Assembly: GCA_920105625.2 (NCBI GenBank)
Contig: OV050032.1
Coordinates: forward strand, 73,637,879-73,701,878
Direction of reading: 5' to 3'
Source of the DNA: Clusia tigrina
Taxonomy: Eukaryota > Arthropoda > Insecta > Diptera > Clusiidae
Length of the DNA stretch: 64,000 nucleotides
A program made the position numbers and the translations under genes. How positions within the stretch are numbered: position 1 is the first letter of the stretch; each line of letters begins with the position of its first letter. The notes below the pieces were generated by a model. The model saw nothing but the letters and a program-made list of their open reading frames with translations. It was not told where the DNA came from and did not search any database. Shown piece after piece: positions 24,809 through 36,954 of this stretch.

Positions 24809-26376
24809 GAAATTTTATCAGTGCTTGATTTGGGAATCAAGGGTAGCATAGCTTTGAGCGATAGCTTAAATTGACAAGAGGCTCAGGTACTTTATTGTTA
24901 CAAAATTTCAAGGTTTCATGACGCTCCAGTAAAAAGTTACAAGCATTTGTATGTTGCAAACTTTGATAGGTGTAGGACGGACCGTATAGAAGTTAGGGCC
25001 ATTTGAAGTTTTACCAGTGCTTGATTTGGGACTCAAGGGTAGCTTAGCTTTGAGCGAGAACTTAGATTGACAAGAGGCTCGAGTACTTTATTGTTACAAA
25101 ATTTCAAGGTTTTATGACGCTCCAGTAAAAAGTTACAAGCATTTGTATGTTGCAAACTTTGATAGGTGTAGCACGAACCGTATAGAAGTTAGGGCCATTT
25201 GAAGTTTTATCATTGTTTGATTTGGGACTCAAGGGTAGCATAGCTTTGAGCGATAGCTTAAATTGACAAGAGGCTCGAGTACTTTATTGTTACAAAATTT
25301 CAAGGTTTTATGACGCTCCAGTAAAAACTTACAAGCATTTGTATGGTGCAAACTTTGATAGGTGTAGGACGTACCGCATAGAAGTTAGGGTCATTTGAAG
25401 TTTTATCATTGTTTGATTTGGGACTCAAGGGTAGCATAGCTTTGAGCGATAGGTTAAATTGACAACAGGCTCGAGTTCTTTATTGTTACAAAATTTTAAG
25501 GTTTTATGACGCTCCAGTAAAAAGTTACAAGCATTTGTATGTTGCAAACTTTGATAGGTGTAGGACGTACCGTATAGAAGCAAAAGCCATTTGAAGTTTT
25601 ATCATTGTTTGATTTGGGACTCAAGGGTAGCATAGCTTTGAGCGATAGCTTAAATTGACAAGAGGCTCGAGTACTTTATTGTTACAAACTTTCAAGGTTT
25701 TATGACGCTCCAGTAAAAAGTTACAAGCATTTGTATGTTGCAAACTTTGATAGGTGTAGGACGTACCGTATAGAAGTTAGGGCCATTTGAAGTTTTACCA
25801 GTGCTTGATTTGGGACTCAAGGGTAGCTTAGCTTTGAGCGATAGCTTAGATTGACAAGAGGCTCGAGTACTTTATTGTTACAAAATTTCAAGGTTTTATG
25901 ACGCTCCAGTAAAAAGTTACAAGCATTTGTATGTTGCAAACTTTGATAGGTGTAGCACGAACCGTATAGAAGTTAGGGCCATTTGAAATTTTATCAGTGT
26001 TTGACTTGGGACTCAAGGGTAGCATAGCTTTGAGCGATAGCTTAAATTGACAAGAGGCTCGAGTACTTTATTGTTAAAAAATTTCCAGGTTTTATGACGC
26101 TCCAGTAAAAAGTTACAAGCATTTGTATGTTGCAAACTTTGATTGGAGTAGGACGTACTGTATAGAAGTTAGGGCCATTTGAAATTTTATCAGTGCTTGA
26201 TTTGGGAATCAAGGGTAGCATAGCTTTGAGGGATAGCTTAAATTGATAAGAGGCTCGAGTACTTTTTTGTGTCAAAATTTCAAGGTTTTATGACGCGACA
26301 GTAAAAAGTTACAAGCATTTGTATGTTGCAAACTTTGATAGGTGTAGGACGTACCGTATAGAAGTTAGGGCCATTT
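24809..26376. repeat. 10-unit higher-order repeat, copy 2, first eight units (units 129-136)
   Basis: This matches 22849-24416 unit by unit. It differs by 'gacggaccg', 'gagaacttag', 'gagggatag' with 'ttgataag', and 'gacgcgacag'. It then continues into an N-O-U-V word instead of U-V. Confidence 0.85.
25005..26180. repeat. Six-unit word P-Q-R-S-P-T, instance 2
   Basis: Units 130-135. This is 1960 bp after instance 1; T has 'gtatgttgc' where instance 1 has 'gtaagttgc'. Confidence 0.8.
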
Positions 26377-27160
26377 GAAGTTTTATCAGTGTTTGATTTG
26401 GGACTCAAGGGTAGCATAGCTTTGTGCGATAGCTTAAATTGACAAGAGGCTCGAGTACTTTATTGTTACAAAATTTCAAGGTTTTATGACGCTCCAGTAA
26501 AAAGTTACAAGCATTTGTATGTTGCAAACTTTGATAGGTGTCGGACGTACCGTATAGAAGTTAGGGCCAATTGAAGTTTTATCAGTGTTTGATTTGGGAC
26601 TCAAGGGTAGCATAGCTTTGACCGATAGCTTAAATTGACAAGAGGCTCGAGTACTTTATTGTTACAAAATCTCAAGGTTTTATGACGCTCCAATAAAAAG
26701 TTACAAGCATTTGTATGTTGCAAACTTTGATAGGTGTAGGACGTACCGTATAGAAGTTAGAGACATTTGAAGTTTTATCAGTGTTTGATTTGGGACTCAA
26801 GAGTAGCATAGCTTTGAGCGATAGCTTAGATTGACAAGAGGCTCGAGTACTTTATTGTTACAAAATTTCAAGGTTTTATGACGCTCCAGTAAAAAGTTAC
26901 AAGCATTTGTATGTTGCAAACTTTGATAGGAGTAGGACGTACCGTATAGAAGTTAGGGCCATTTAAAGTTTTATCAGTGTTTGATTTGGGACTCAAGGGT
27001 AGCTCAGCTTTGTGCGATAGCTTAAATTGACAAGAGGCTCGAGTACTTTATTGTTACAAAATTTCCAGGTTTTATGACGCTCCAGTAAAAAGTTACAAGC
27101 ATTTGTATGTTGCAAACTTTGATAGGTGTAGGACGTAACGTATAGAAGTTAGGGCCATTT
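26377..27160. repeat. Four-unit word N-O-U-V, instance 1
   Basis: Units 137-140: 'gtgtcgg' with 'ccaattg', then 'tttgaccg' with 'aaatctc', then 'aagagtagc', then 'gctcagctttgtgcg'. U ends 'ccatttaaag' and V has 'gtaacg'. Confidence 0.75.
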
Positions 27161-29316
27161 GAAGTTTTACGAGTGCTTGATTTGGGACTCAAGTTTAGCT
27201 TAGTTTTGAGCGATAGCTTAGATTGACAAGAGGCTCGAGTACTTTATTGTTACAAAATTTCAAGGTTTTATAACGCTCCAGTAAAAAGTAACAAGCATTT
27301 GTATGTTGCAAACTTTGATAGGTGTAGCACGAACCGTATAGAAGTTAGGGCCATTTGAAGTTTTATCATTGTTTGATTTGGGACTCAAGGGTAGCATAGC
27401 TTTGAGCGATAGCTTAAATTGACAAGAGGCTCGAGTACTTTATTGTTACAAAATTTCAAGGTTTTATGACGCTCCAGTAAAAAGTTACAAGCATTTGTAT
27501 GTTGCAAACTTTGATAGGTGTAGGACGTACCTCATAGAAGTTAGGGCCATTTGAAGTTTTATCAGTGTTTGATTTGGGACTCAAGGCTAGCATAGCTTTA
27601 AGCGATAGGTTAAATTGACAACAGGCTCGAGTACTTTATTGTTACAAAACTTCAAGGTTTTATGACGCTCCAGTAAAAACTTACAAGCATTTGTATGGTG
27701 CAAACTTTGATAGGTGTAGGACGTACCGCATAGAAGTTAGGGTCATTTGAAGTTTTATCAGTGTTTGATTTGGGACTCAAGGGTAGCATAGCTTTGAGCG
27801 ATAGGTTAAATTGACAACAGGCTCGAGTTCTTTATTGTTACAAAATTTTAAGGTTTTATGACGCTCCAGTAAAAAGTTACAAGCATTTGTATGTTGCAAA
27901 CTTTGATAGGTGTAGGACGTACCGTATAGAAGCAAAAGCCATTTGAAGTTTTATCATTGTTTGATTTGGGACTCAAGGGTAGCATAGCTTTGAGCGATAG
28001 CTTAAATTGACAAGAGGCTCGAGTACTTTATTGTTACAAACTTTCAAGGTTTTATGACGCTCCAGTAAAAAGTTACAAGCATTTGTATGTTGCAAACTTT
28101 GATAGGTGTAGGACGTACCGTATAGAAGTTAGGGCCATTTGAAGATTTACCAGTGCTTGATTTGGGACTCAAGGGTAGCTTAGCTTTGAGCGATAGCTTA
28201 GATTGACAAGAGGCTCGAGTACTTTATTGTTACAAAATTTCAAGGTTTTATGACGCTCCAGTAAAAAGTTACAAGCATTTGTATGTTGCAAACTTTGATA
28301 GGTGTAGCACGAACCGTATAGAAGTTAGGGCCATTTGAAATTTTATCAGTGTTTGACTTGGGACTCAAGGGTAGCATAGCTTTGAGCGATAGCTTAAATT
28401 GACAAGAGGCTCGAGTACTTTATTGTTAAAAAATTTCCAGGTTTTATGACGCTCCAGTAAAAAGTTACAAGCATTTGTAAGTTGCAAACTTTGATTGGAG
28501 TAGGACGTACTGTATAGAAGTTAGGGCCATTTGAAATTTTATCAGTGCTTGATTTGGGAATCAAGGGTAGCATAGCTTTGAGCGATAGCTTAAATTGACA
28601 AGAGGCTCGAGTACTTTTTTGTGTCAAAATTTCAAGGTTTTATGACTCTCCAGTAAAAAGTTATAAGCATTTGTATGTTGCAAACTTTGATAGGTGTAGG
28701 ACGTACCGTATAGAAGTTAGAGACATTTGAAGTTTTATCAGTGTTTGATTTGGGACTCAAGAGTAGCATAGCTTTTAACGATAGCTTAGATTGACAAGAG
28801 GCTCGAGTACTTTATTGTTACAAAATTTCAAGGTTTTATGACGCTCCAGTAAAAAGTTACAAGCATTTGTATGTTGCAAACTTTGATAGGTGTAGGACGT
28901 ACCGTATAGAAGTTAGGGCCATTTGAAGTTTTATCAGTGTTTGATTTGGGACTCAAGGGTAGCTCAGCTTTGTGCGATAGCTTAAATTGACAAGAGGCTC
29001 GAGTACTTTATTGTTACAAAATTTCAAGGTTTTATGACGCTCCAGTAAAAAGTTACAAGCATTTGTATGTTGCAAACTTTGATTGGTGTAGGACGTACTG
29101 TATAGAAGTTAGGGCCATTTGAAATTTTATCAGTGCTTGATTTGGGAATCAAGGGTAGCATAGCTTTGAGCGATAGCTTAAATTGACAAGAGGCTCAGGT
29201 ACTTTATTGTTACAAAATTTCAAGGTTTCATGACGCTCCAGTAAAAAGTTACAAGCATTTGTATGTTGCAAACTTTGATAGGTGTAGGACGGACCGTATA
29301 GAAGTTAGGGCCATTT

Positions 29317-30492
29317 GAAGTTTTACCAGTGCTTGATTTGGGACTCAAGGGTAGCTTAGCTTTGAGCGAGAACTTAGATTGACAAGAGGCTCGAGTACTT
29401 TATTGTTACAAAATTTCAAGGTTTTATGACGCTCCAGTAAAAAGTTACAAGCATTTGTATGTTGCAAACTTTGATAGGTGTAGCACGAACCGTATAGAAG
29501 TTAGGGCCATTTGAAGTTTTATCATTGTTTGATTTGGGACTCAAGGGTAGCATAGCTTTGAGCGATAGCTTAAATTGACAAGAGGCTCGAGTACTTTATT
29601 GTTACAAAATTTCAAGGTTTTATGACGCTCCAGTAAAAACTTACAAGCATTTGTATGGTGCAAACTTTGATAGGTGTAGGACGTACCGCATAGAAGTTAG
29701 GGTCATTTGAAGTTTTATCATTGTTTGATTTGGGACTCAAGGGTAGCATAGCTTTGAGCGATAGGTTAAATTGACAACAGGCTCGAGTTCTTTATTGTTA
29801 CAAAATTTTAAGGTTTTATGACGCTCCAGTAAAAAGTTACAAGCATTTGTATGTTGCAAACTTTGATAGGTGTAGGACGTACCGTATAGAAGCAAAAGCC
29901 ATTTGAAGTTTTATCATTGTTTGATTTGGGACTCAAGGGTAGCATAGCTTTGAGCGATAGCTTAAATTGACAAGAGGCTCGAGTACTTTATTGTTACAAA
30001 CTTTCAAGGTTTTATGACGCTCCAGTAAAAAGTTACAAGCATTTGTATGTTGCAAACTTTGATAGGTGTAGGACGTACCGTATAGAAGTTAGGGCCATTT
30101 GAAGTTTTACCAGTGCTTGATTTGGGACTCAAGGGTAGCTTAGCTTTGAGCGATAGCTTAGATTGACAAGAGGCTCGAGTACTTTATTGTTACAAAATTT
30201 CAAGGTTTTATGACGCTCCAGTAAAAAGTTACAAGCATTTGTATGTTGCAAACTTTGGTAGGTGTAGCACGAACCGTATAGAAGTTAGGGCCATTTGAAA
30301 TTTTATCAGTGTTTGACTTGGGACTCAAGGGTAGCATAGCTTTGAGCGATAGCTTAAATTGACAAGAGGCTCGAGTACTTTATTGTTAAAAAATTTCCAG
30401 GTTTTATGACGCTCCAGTAAAAAGTTACAAGCATTTGTAAGTTGCAAACTTTGATTGGAGTAGGACGTACTGTATAGAAGTTAGGGCCATTT
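29317..30492. repeat. Six-unit word P-Q-R-S-P-T, instance 3
   Basis: Units 152-157. This is 4312 bp after instance 2; the second P has 'tttggtagg'. Confidence 0.8.
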
Positions 30493-30688
30493 GAAATTTT
30501 ATCAGTGCTTGATTTGGGAATCAAGGGTAGCATAGCTTTGAGGGATAGCTTAAATTGATAAGAGGCTCGAGTACTTTTTTGTGTCAAAATTTCAAGGTTT
30601 TATGACGCGACAGTAAAAAGTTACAAGCATTTGTATGTTGCAAACTTTGATAGGTGTAGGACGTACCGTATAGAAGTTAGGGCCATTT

Positions 30689-31276
30689 GAAGTTTTATCA
30701 GTGTTTGATTTGGGACTCAAGGGTAGCATAGCTTTGTGCGATAGCTTAAATTGACAAGAGGCTCGAGTACTTTATTGTTACAAAATTTCAAGGTTTTATG
30801 ACGCTCCAGTAAAAAGTTACAAGCATTTGTATGTTGCAAACTTTGATAGGTGTCGGACGTACCGTATAGAAGTTAGGGCCAATTGAAGTTTTATCAGTGT
30901 TTGATTTGGGACTCAAGGGTAGCATAGCTTTGACCGATAGCTTAAATTGACAAGAGGCTCGAGTACTTTATTGTTACAAAATCTCAAGGTTTTATGACGC
31001 TCCAGTAAAAAGTTACAAGCATTTGTATGTTGCAAACTTTGATAGGAGTAGGACGTACCGTATAGAAGTTAGGGCCATTTAAAGTTTTATCAGTGTTTGA
31101 TTTGGGACTCAAGGGTAGCTCAGCTTTGTGCGATAGCTTAAATTGACAAGAGGCTCGAGTACTTTATTGTTACAAAATTTCCAGGTTTTATGACGCTCCA
31201 GTAAAAAGTTACAAGCATTTGTATGTTGCAAACTTTGATAGGTGTAGGACGTACCGTATAGAAGTTAGGGCCATTT
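30689..31276. repeat. Word N-O/U-V with fused middle unit
   Basis: Units 159-161. O and U are merged into one 196-bp unit ('tttgaccg' and 'aaatctc' front, 'gataggagtagg' and 'ccatttaaag' back). Confidence 0.8.
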
Positions 31277-32453
31277 GAAGTTTTACGAGTGCTTGATTTG
31301 GGACTCAAGTTTAGCTTAGTTTTGAGCGATAGCTTAGATTGACAAGAGGCTCGAGTACTTTATTGTTACAAAATTTCAAGGTTTTATAACGCTCCAGTAA
31401 AAAGTAACAAGCATTTGTATGTTGCAAACTTTGATAGGTGTAGCACGAACCGTATAGAAGTTAGGGCCATTTGAAGTTTTATCATTGTTTGATTTGGGAC
31501 TCAAGGGTAGCATAGCTTTGAGCGATAGCTTAAATTGACAAGAGGCTCGAGTACTTTATTGTTACAAAATTTCAAGGTTTTATGACGTTCCAGTAAAAAG
31601 TTACAAGCATTTGTATGTTTGCAAACTTTGATAGGTGTAGGACGTACCTCATAGAAGTTAGGGCCATTTGAAGTTTTATCAGTGTTTGATTTGGGACTCA
31701 AGGCTAGCATAGCTTTAAGCGATAGGTTAAATTGACAACAGGCTCGAGTTCTTTATTGTTACAAAATTTTAAGGTTTTATGACGCTCCAGTAAAAAGTTA
31801 CAAGCATTTGTATGTTGCAAACTTTGATAGGTGTAGGACGTACCGTATAGAAGCAAAAGCTATTTGAAGTTTTATCATTGTTTGATTTGGGACTCAAGGG
31901 TAGCATAGCTTTGAGCGATAGCTTAAATTGACAAGAGGCTCGAGTACTTTATTGTTACAAACTTTCAAGGTTTTATGACGCTCCAGTAAAAAGTTACAAG
32001 CATTTGTATGTTGCAAACTTTGATAGGTGTAGGACGTACCGTATAGAAGTTAGGGCCATTTGAAGTTTTACCAGTGCTTAATTTGGGACTCAAGGGTAGC
32101 TTAGCTTTGAGCGATAGCTTAGATTGACAAGAGGCTCGAGTACTTTATTGTTACAAAATTTCAAGGTTTTATGACGCTCCAGTAAAAAGTTACAAGCATT
32201 TGTATGTTGCAAACTTTGATAGGTGTAGCACGAACCGTATAGAAGTTAGGGCCATTTGAAATTTTATCAGTGTTTGACTTGGGACTCAAGGGTAGCATAG
32301 CTTTGAGCGATAGCTTTAATTCACAAGAGGCTCGAGTACTTTATTGTTACAAAATTTCAAGGTTTTATGACCCTCCAGTAAAAAGTTACAAGCATTTGTA
32401 TGTTGCAAACTTTGATAGGTGTAGGACATACCGTATAGAAGTTAGGGCCATTT
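31277..32453. repeat. Six-unit word P-Q-R-S-P-T, variant instance
   Basis: Units 162-167. P has 'ttacgag' and 'caagtttagc'. The Q slot has 'cctcatag', R is a fusion unit, and T switches halfway to 'tttaattcac' with 'gaccctcc'. Confidence 0.7.
31473..31669. repeat. 197-bp unit, the only net insertion (unit 163)
   Basis: An extra t gives 'gtatgtttgcaaac'; the unit also has 'gacgttcc'. On the minus strand the shift opens a 69-codon frame that ends in different residues from its sisters. It is a repeat artefact. Confidence 0.85.
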
Positions 32454-33041
32454 GAAGTTTTATCAGTGTTTGATTTGGGACTCAAGGGTAGCATAGCTTT
32501 GTGCGATAGCTTAAATTGACAAGAGGCTCGAGTACTTTATTGTTACAAAATTTCAAGGTTTTATGACGCTCCAGTAAAAAGTTGCAAGCATTTGTATGTT
32601 GCAAACTTTGATAGGTGTCGGACATACCGTATAGAAGTTAGGGCCAATTGAAGTTTTATCAGTGTTTGATTTGGGACTCAAGGGTAGCATAGCTTTGACC
32701 GATAGCTTAAATTGACAAGAGGCTCGAGTACTTTATTGTTACAAAATTTCAAGGTTTTATGACGCTCCAGTAAAAAGTTACAAGCATTTGTATGTTGCAA
32801 ACTTTGATAGGTGTAGGACGTACCGTATAGAAGTTAGGGCCATTTTAAGTTTTATCAGTTTTTGATTTGGGACTCAAGGGTAGCATAGCTTTGAGCGATA
32901 GCTTTAATTCACAAGAGGCTCGAGTACTTTATTGTTACAAAATTTCAAGGTTTTATGACGCTCCAGTAAAAAGTTACAAGCATTTGTATGTTGCAAACTT
33001 TGATAGGTGTAGGACGTACCGTATAGAAGTTAGGGCCATTT

Positions 33042-33825
33042 GAAGTTTTATCAGTGTTTGATTTGGGACTCAAGGGTAGCATAGCTTTGTGCGATAGCTT
33101 AAATTGACAAGAGGCTCGAGTACTTTATTGTTACAAAATTTCAAGGTTTTATGACGCTCCAGTAAAAAGTTACAAGCATTTGTATGTTGCAAACTTTGAT
33201 AGGTGTCGGACGTACCGTATAGAAGTTAGGGCCAATTGAAGTTTTATCAGTGTTTGATTTGGGACTCAAGGGTAGCATAGCTTTGACCGATAGCTTAAAT
33301 TGACAAGATGCTCGAGTACTTTATTGTTACAAAATCTCAAGGTTTTTTGACGCTCCAATAAAAAGTTACAAGCATTTGTATGTTGCAAACTTTGATAGGT
33401 GTAGGACGTACCGTATAGAAGTTAGAGACATTTGAAGTTTTATCAGTGTTTGATTTGGGACTCAAGAGTAACATAGCTTTGAGCGATAGCTTAGATTGAC
33501 AAGAGGCTCGAGTACTTTATTGTTACAAAATTTCAAGGTTTTATGACGCTCCAGTAAAAAGTTACAAGCATTTGTATGTTGCAAACTTTGATAGGTGTAG
33601 GACGTACCGTATAGAAGTTAGGGCCATTTGAAATTTTATCAGTGTTTGATTTGGGACTCAAGGGTAGCTCAGCTTTGTGCGATAGCTTAAATTGACAAGA
33701 GGCTCGAGTACCTTATTGTTACAAAATTTCAAGATTTTATGACGCTCCAGTAAAAAGTTACAAGCATTTGTATGTTGCAAACTTTGATAGGTGTAGGACG
33801 TACCGTATAGAAGTTAGGGCCATTT
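33042..33825. repeat. Four-unit word N-O-U-V, instance 2
   Basis: Units 171-174. O has 'caagatgctc' and 'ttttttgacgc', markers shared with the 39.3 and 45.0 kb copies. Confidence 0.75.
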
Positions 33826-34413
33826 GAAGTTTTACGAGTGCTTGATTTGGGACTCAAGTTTAGCTTAGTTTTGAGCGATAGCTTAGATTGACAAGAGGCT
33901 CGAGTACTTTATTGTTACAAAATTTCAAGGTTTTATAACGCTCCAGTAAAAAGTAACAAGCATTTGTATGTTGCAAACTTTGATAGGTGTAGCACGAACC
34001 GTATAGAAGTTAGGGCCATTTGAAGTTTTATCATTGTTTGATTTGGGACTCAAGGGTAGCATAGCTTTGAGCGATAGCTTAAATTGACAAAAGGCTCGAG
34101 TACTTTATTGTTACAAAATTTCAAGGTTTTATGACGCTCCAGTAAAAAGTTACAAGCATTTGTATGTTGCAAACTTTGATAGGTGTAGGACGTACCTCAT
34201 AGAAGTTAGGGCCATTTGAAGTTTTATCAGTGTTTGATTTGGGACTCAAGGCTAGCATAGCTTTAAGCGATAGGTTAAATTGGCAACAGGCTCGAGTTCT
34301 TTATTGTTACAAAATTTTAAGGTTTTATGACGCTCCAGTAAAAAGTTACAAGCATTTGTATGTTGCAAACTTTGATAGGTGTAGGACGTACCGTATAGAA
34401 GTAAGGCCCATTT
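33826..34413. repeat. Third copy of a three-unit block (units 175-177)
   Basis: 'ttacgagtgcttg' with 'caagtttagc' and 'ttataacgc', then 'cctcatag', then 'ctcaaggctagc', as at 27161-27748 and 31277-31865. The last unit has 'attggcaac' and ends 'gaagtaaggccc'. Confidence 0.8.
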
Positions 34414-35784
34414 GAAGTTTCATTAGTGTTTGATTTGGGACTCAAGGGTAGCATAGCTTTGAGCGATAGCTTAAATTGACAAGAGGCTCGAGTACTTTAT
34501 TGTTACAAAATTTCAAGGTTTTATGACGCTCCAGTAAAAACTTACAAGCATTTGTATGGTGCAAACTTTGATAGGTATAGGACGTACCGCATAGAAGTTA
34601 GGGCCATTTGAAGTTTTATCAGTGTTTGATTTGGGACTCAAGGGTAGCATAGCTTTGAGCGATAGGTTAAATTGACAACAGGCTCGAGTTCTTTATTGTT
34701 AAAAAATTTTAAGGTTTTATGACGCTCCAGTAAAAAGTTACAAGCCTTTGTATGTTGCAAACTTTGATAGGTGTAGGACGTACCGTATAGAAGCAAAAGC
34801 TATTTGAAGTTTTATCATTGTTTGATTTGGGACTCAAGGGTAGCATAGCTTTGAGCGATAGCTTAAATTGACAAGAGGCTCGAGTACTTTATTGTTACAA
34901 ACTTTCAAGGTTTTATGACGCTCCAGTAAAAAGTTACAAGCATTTGTATGTTGCAAACTTTGATAGGTGTAAGACGTACCGTATAGAAGTTAGGGCCATT
35001 TGAAGTTTTACCAGTGCTTAATTTGGGACTCAAGGGTAGCTTAGCTTTGAGCGATAGCTTAGATTGACAAGAGGCTCGAGTACTTTATTGTTACAAAATT
35101 TCAAGGTTTTATGACGCTCCAGTAAAAAGTTACAAGCATTTGTATGTTGCAAACTTTGATAGGTGTAGCACGAACCGTATAGAAGTTAGGGCCATTTGAA
35201 GTTTTATCAGTGTTTGACTTGGGACTCAAGGGTAGCATAGCTTTGAGCGATAGCTTAAATTGACAAGAGGCTCGAGTACTTTATTGTTAAAAATTTCAAG
35301 GTTTTATGGCGCTCCAGTAAAAACGTACAAGCATTTGTATGCTGCAAACTTTGATAGGTGTAGGACGTACCGTATAGAAGTTAGGGCCATTTGAAGTTTT
35401 ATCAGTTTTTGATTTGGGACTCAAGGGTAGCATAGCTTTGAGCGATAGCTTTAATTCACAAGAGGCTCGAGTACTTTATTGTTACAAAATTTCAAGGTTT
35501 TATGACCCTCCAGTAAAAAGTTACAAGCATTTGTATGTTGCAAACTTTGATAGGTGTAGGACGTACCGTATAGAAGTTAGGGCCATTTGAAGTTTTATCA
35601 GTGTTTGATTTGGGATTCAAGGGTAGCATAGCTTTGTGCGATAGCTTAAATTGACAAGAGGCTCGAGTACTTTATTGTTACAAAATTTCAAGGTTTTATG
35701 ACGCTCCAGTAAAAAGTTGCAAGCATTTGTATGTTGCAAACTTTGATAGGTGTCGGACATACCGTATAGAAGTTAGGGCCAATT
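34218..35784. repeat. Eight-unit block, copy 1 (units 177-184)
   Basis: The order is 'ctcaaggctagc' ending 'gtaaggccc', 'gtttcattag' with 'atggtgc', R with 'gttaaaaaatttt', S, P ('gcttaattt'), T with 'atggcgc' and 'aaaacgtac', 'tttaattcac' with 'gaccctcc', and N with 'gggattc'. It recurs at 36765-38522. Confidence 0.8.
35198..35392. repeat. 195-bp unit, one-base deletion (unit 182)
   Basis: 'gttaaaaatttc' replaces 'gttacaaaatttc' in a T-type unit with 'atggcgc' and 'tatgctgc'. Confidence 0.85.
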
Positions 35785-36764
35785 GAAGTTTTATCAGTGT
35801 TTGATTTGGGACTCAAGGGTAGCATAGCTTTGACCGATAGCTTAAATTGACAAGAGGCTCGAGTACTTTATTGTTACAAAATCTCAAGGTTTTATGACGC
35901 TCCAGTAAAAAGTTACAAGCATTTGTATGTTGCAAACTTTGATAGGTGTAGGACGTACTGTATAGAAGTTAGGGCCATTTGAAGTTTTATCAGTGTTTGA
36001 TTTGGGACTCAAGGGTAGCTCAGCTTTGTGCGATAGCTTAAATTGACAAGAGGCTCGAGTACTTTATTGTTACAAAATTTCAAGGTTTTATGACGCTCCA
36101 GTAAAAAGTAACAAGCATTTGTATGTTGCAAACTTTGATAGGTGTAGCACGAACCGTATAGAAGTTAGGGCCATTTGAAGTTTTATCATTGTTTGATTTG
36201 GGACTCAAGGGTAGCATAGCTTTGAGCGATAGCTTAAATTGACAAGAGGCTCGAGTACTTTATTGTTACAAAATTTCAAGGTTTTATGACGCTCCAGTAA
36301 AAACTTACAAGCATTTGTATGGTGCAAACTTTGATAGGTGTAGGACGTACCGCATAGAAGTTAGGGCCATTTGAAGTTTTATCAGTGTTTGATTTGGGAC
36401 TCAAGGGTAGCATAGCTTTGAGCGATAGGTTAAATTGACAACAGGCTCGAGTTCTTTATTGTTACAAAATTTTAAGGTTTTATGACGCTCCAGTAAAAAG
36501 TTACAAGCATTTGTATGTTGCAAACTTTGATAGGTGTAGGACGTACCGTATAGAAGCAAAAGCCATTTGAAGTTTTATCATTGTTTGATTTGGGACTCAA
36601 GGGTAGCATAGCTTTGAGCGATAGCTTAAATTGACAAAAGGCTCGAGTACTTTATTGTTACAAAATTTCAAGGTTTTATGACGCTCCAGTAAAAAGTTAC
36701 AAGCATTTGTATGTTGCAAACTTTGATAGGTGTAGGACGTACCTCATAGAAGTTAGGGCCATTT

Positions 36765-36954
36765 GAAGTTTTATCAGATTTGGGACTCAAGGCTAGCATA
36801 GCTTTAAGCGATAGGTTAAATTGACAACAGGCTCGAGTTCGTTATTGTTACAAAATTTTAAGGTTTTATGACGCTCCAGTAAAAAGTTACAAGCATTTGT
36901 ATGTTGCAAACTTTGATAGGTGTAGGACGTACCGTATAGAAGTAAGGCCCATTT
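36765..36954. repeat. 190-bp unit (unit 190)
   Basis: Six bases are missing, giving 'ttatcagatttggg'. It also has 'ctcaaggctagc', 'gttcgttatt' and 'gtaaggccc'. It is shared with unit 219. Confidence 0.9.

Larger units (their letters stand above)
23340..27651. repeat. 22-unit higher-order repeat, copy 1 (4312 bp)
   Basis: Sequence from the 'gtaaaaacttac' of unit 121 to the middle of unit 143 recurs 4312 bp downstream. Distinctive pairs include 'ttttttgtgtc' at 24303/28615, 'gcttttaacg' at 24470/28782 and 'gagggatag' at 26228/30540. Borders are approximate because neighbouring units are alike. Confidence 0.85.
27652..31767. repeat. 22-unit higher-order repeat, copy 2 with one monomer lost
   Basis: This is nearly identical to 23340-27651. 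Unit 160 (30885-31080) fuses O and U units, so the offset falls from 4312 to 4116 bp. Unit 164 (31670-31865) starts a further round, joining the 'ctcaaggctagc' front of unit 143 to the R-type back of unit 144. Confidence 0.85.

Noticed and set aside
24082..30587. Four near-identical 77-codon open frames on the minus strand (24082, 26042, 28394, 30354)
   Set aside because: They span the same pair of monomers in copies of the 10- and 22-unit repeats, begin at TTG, and have no motif I recognise. Their conservation is explained by recent duplication.
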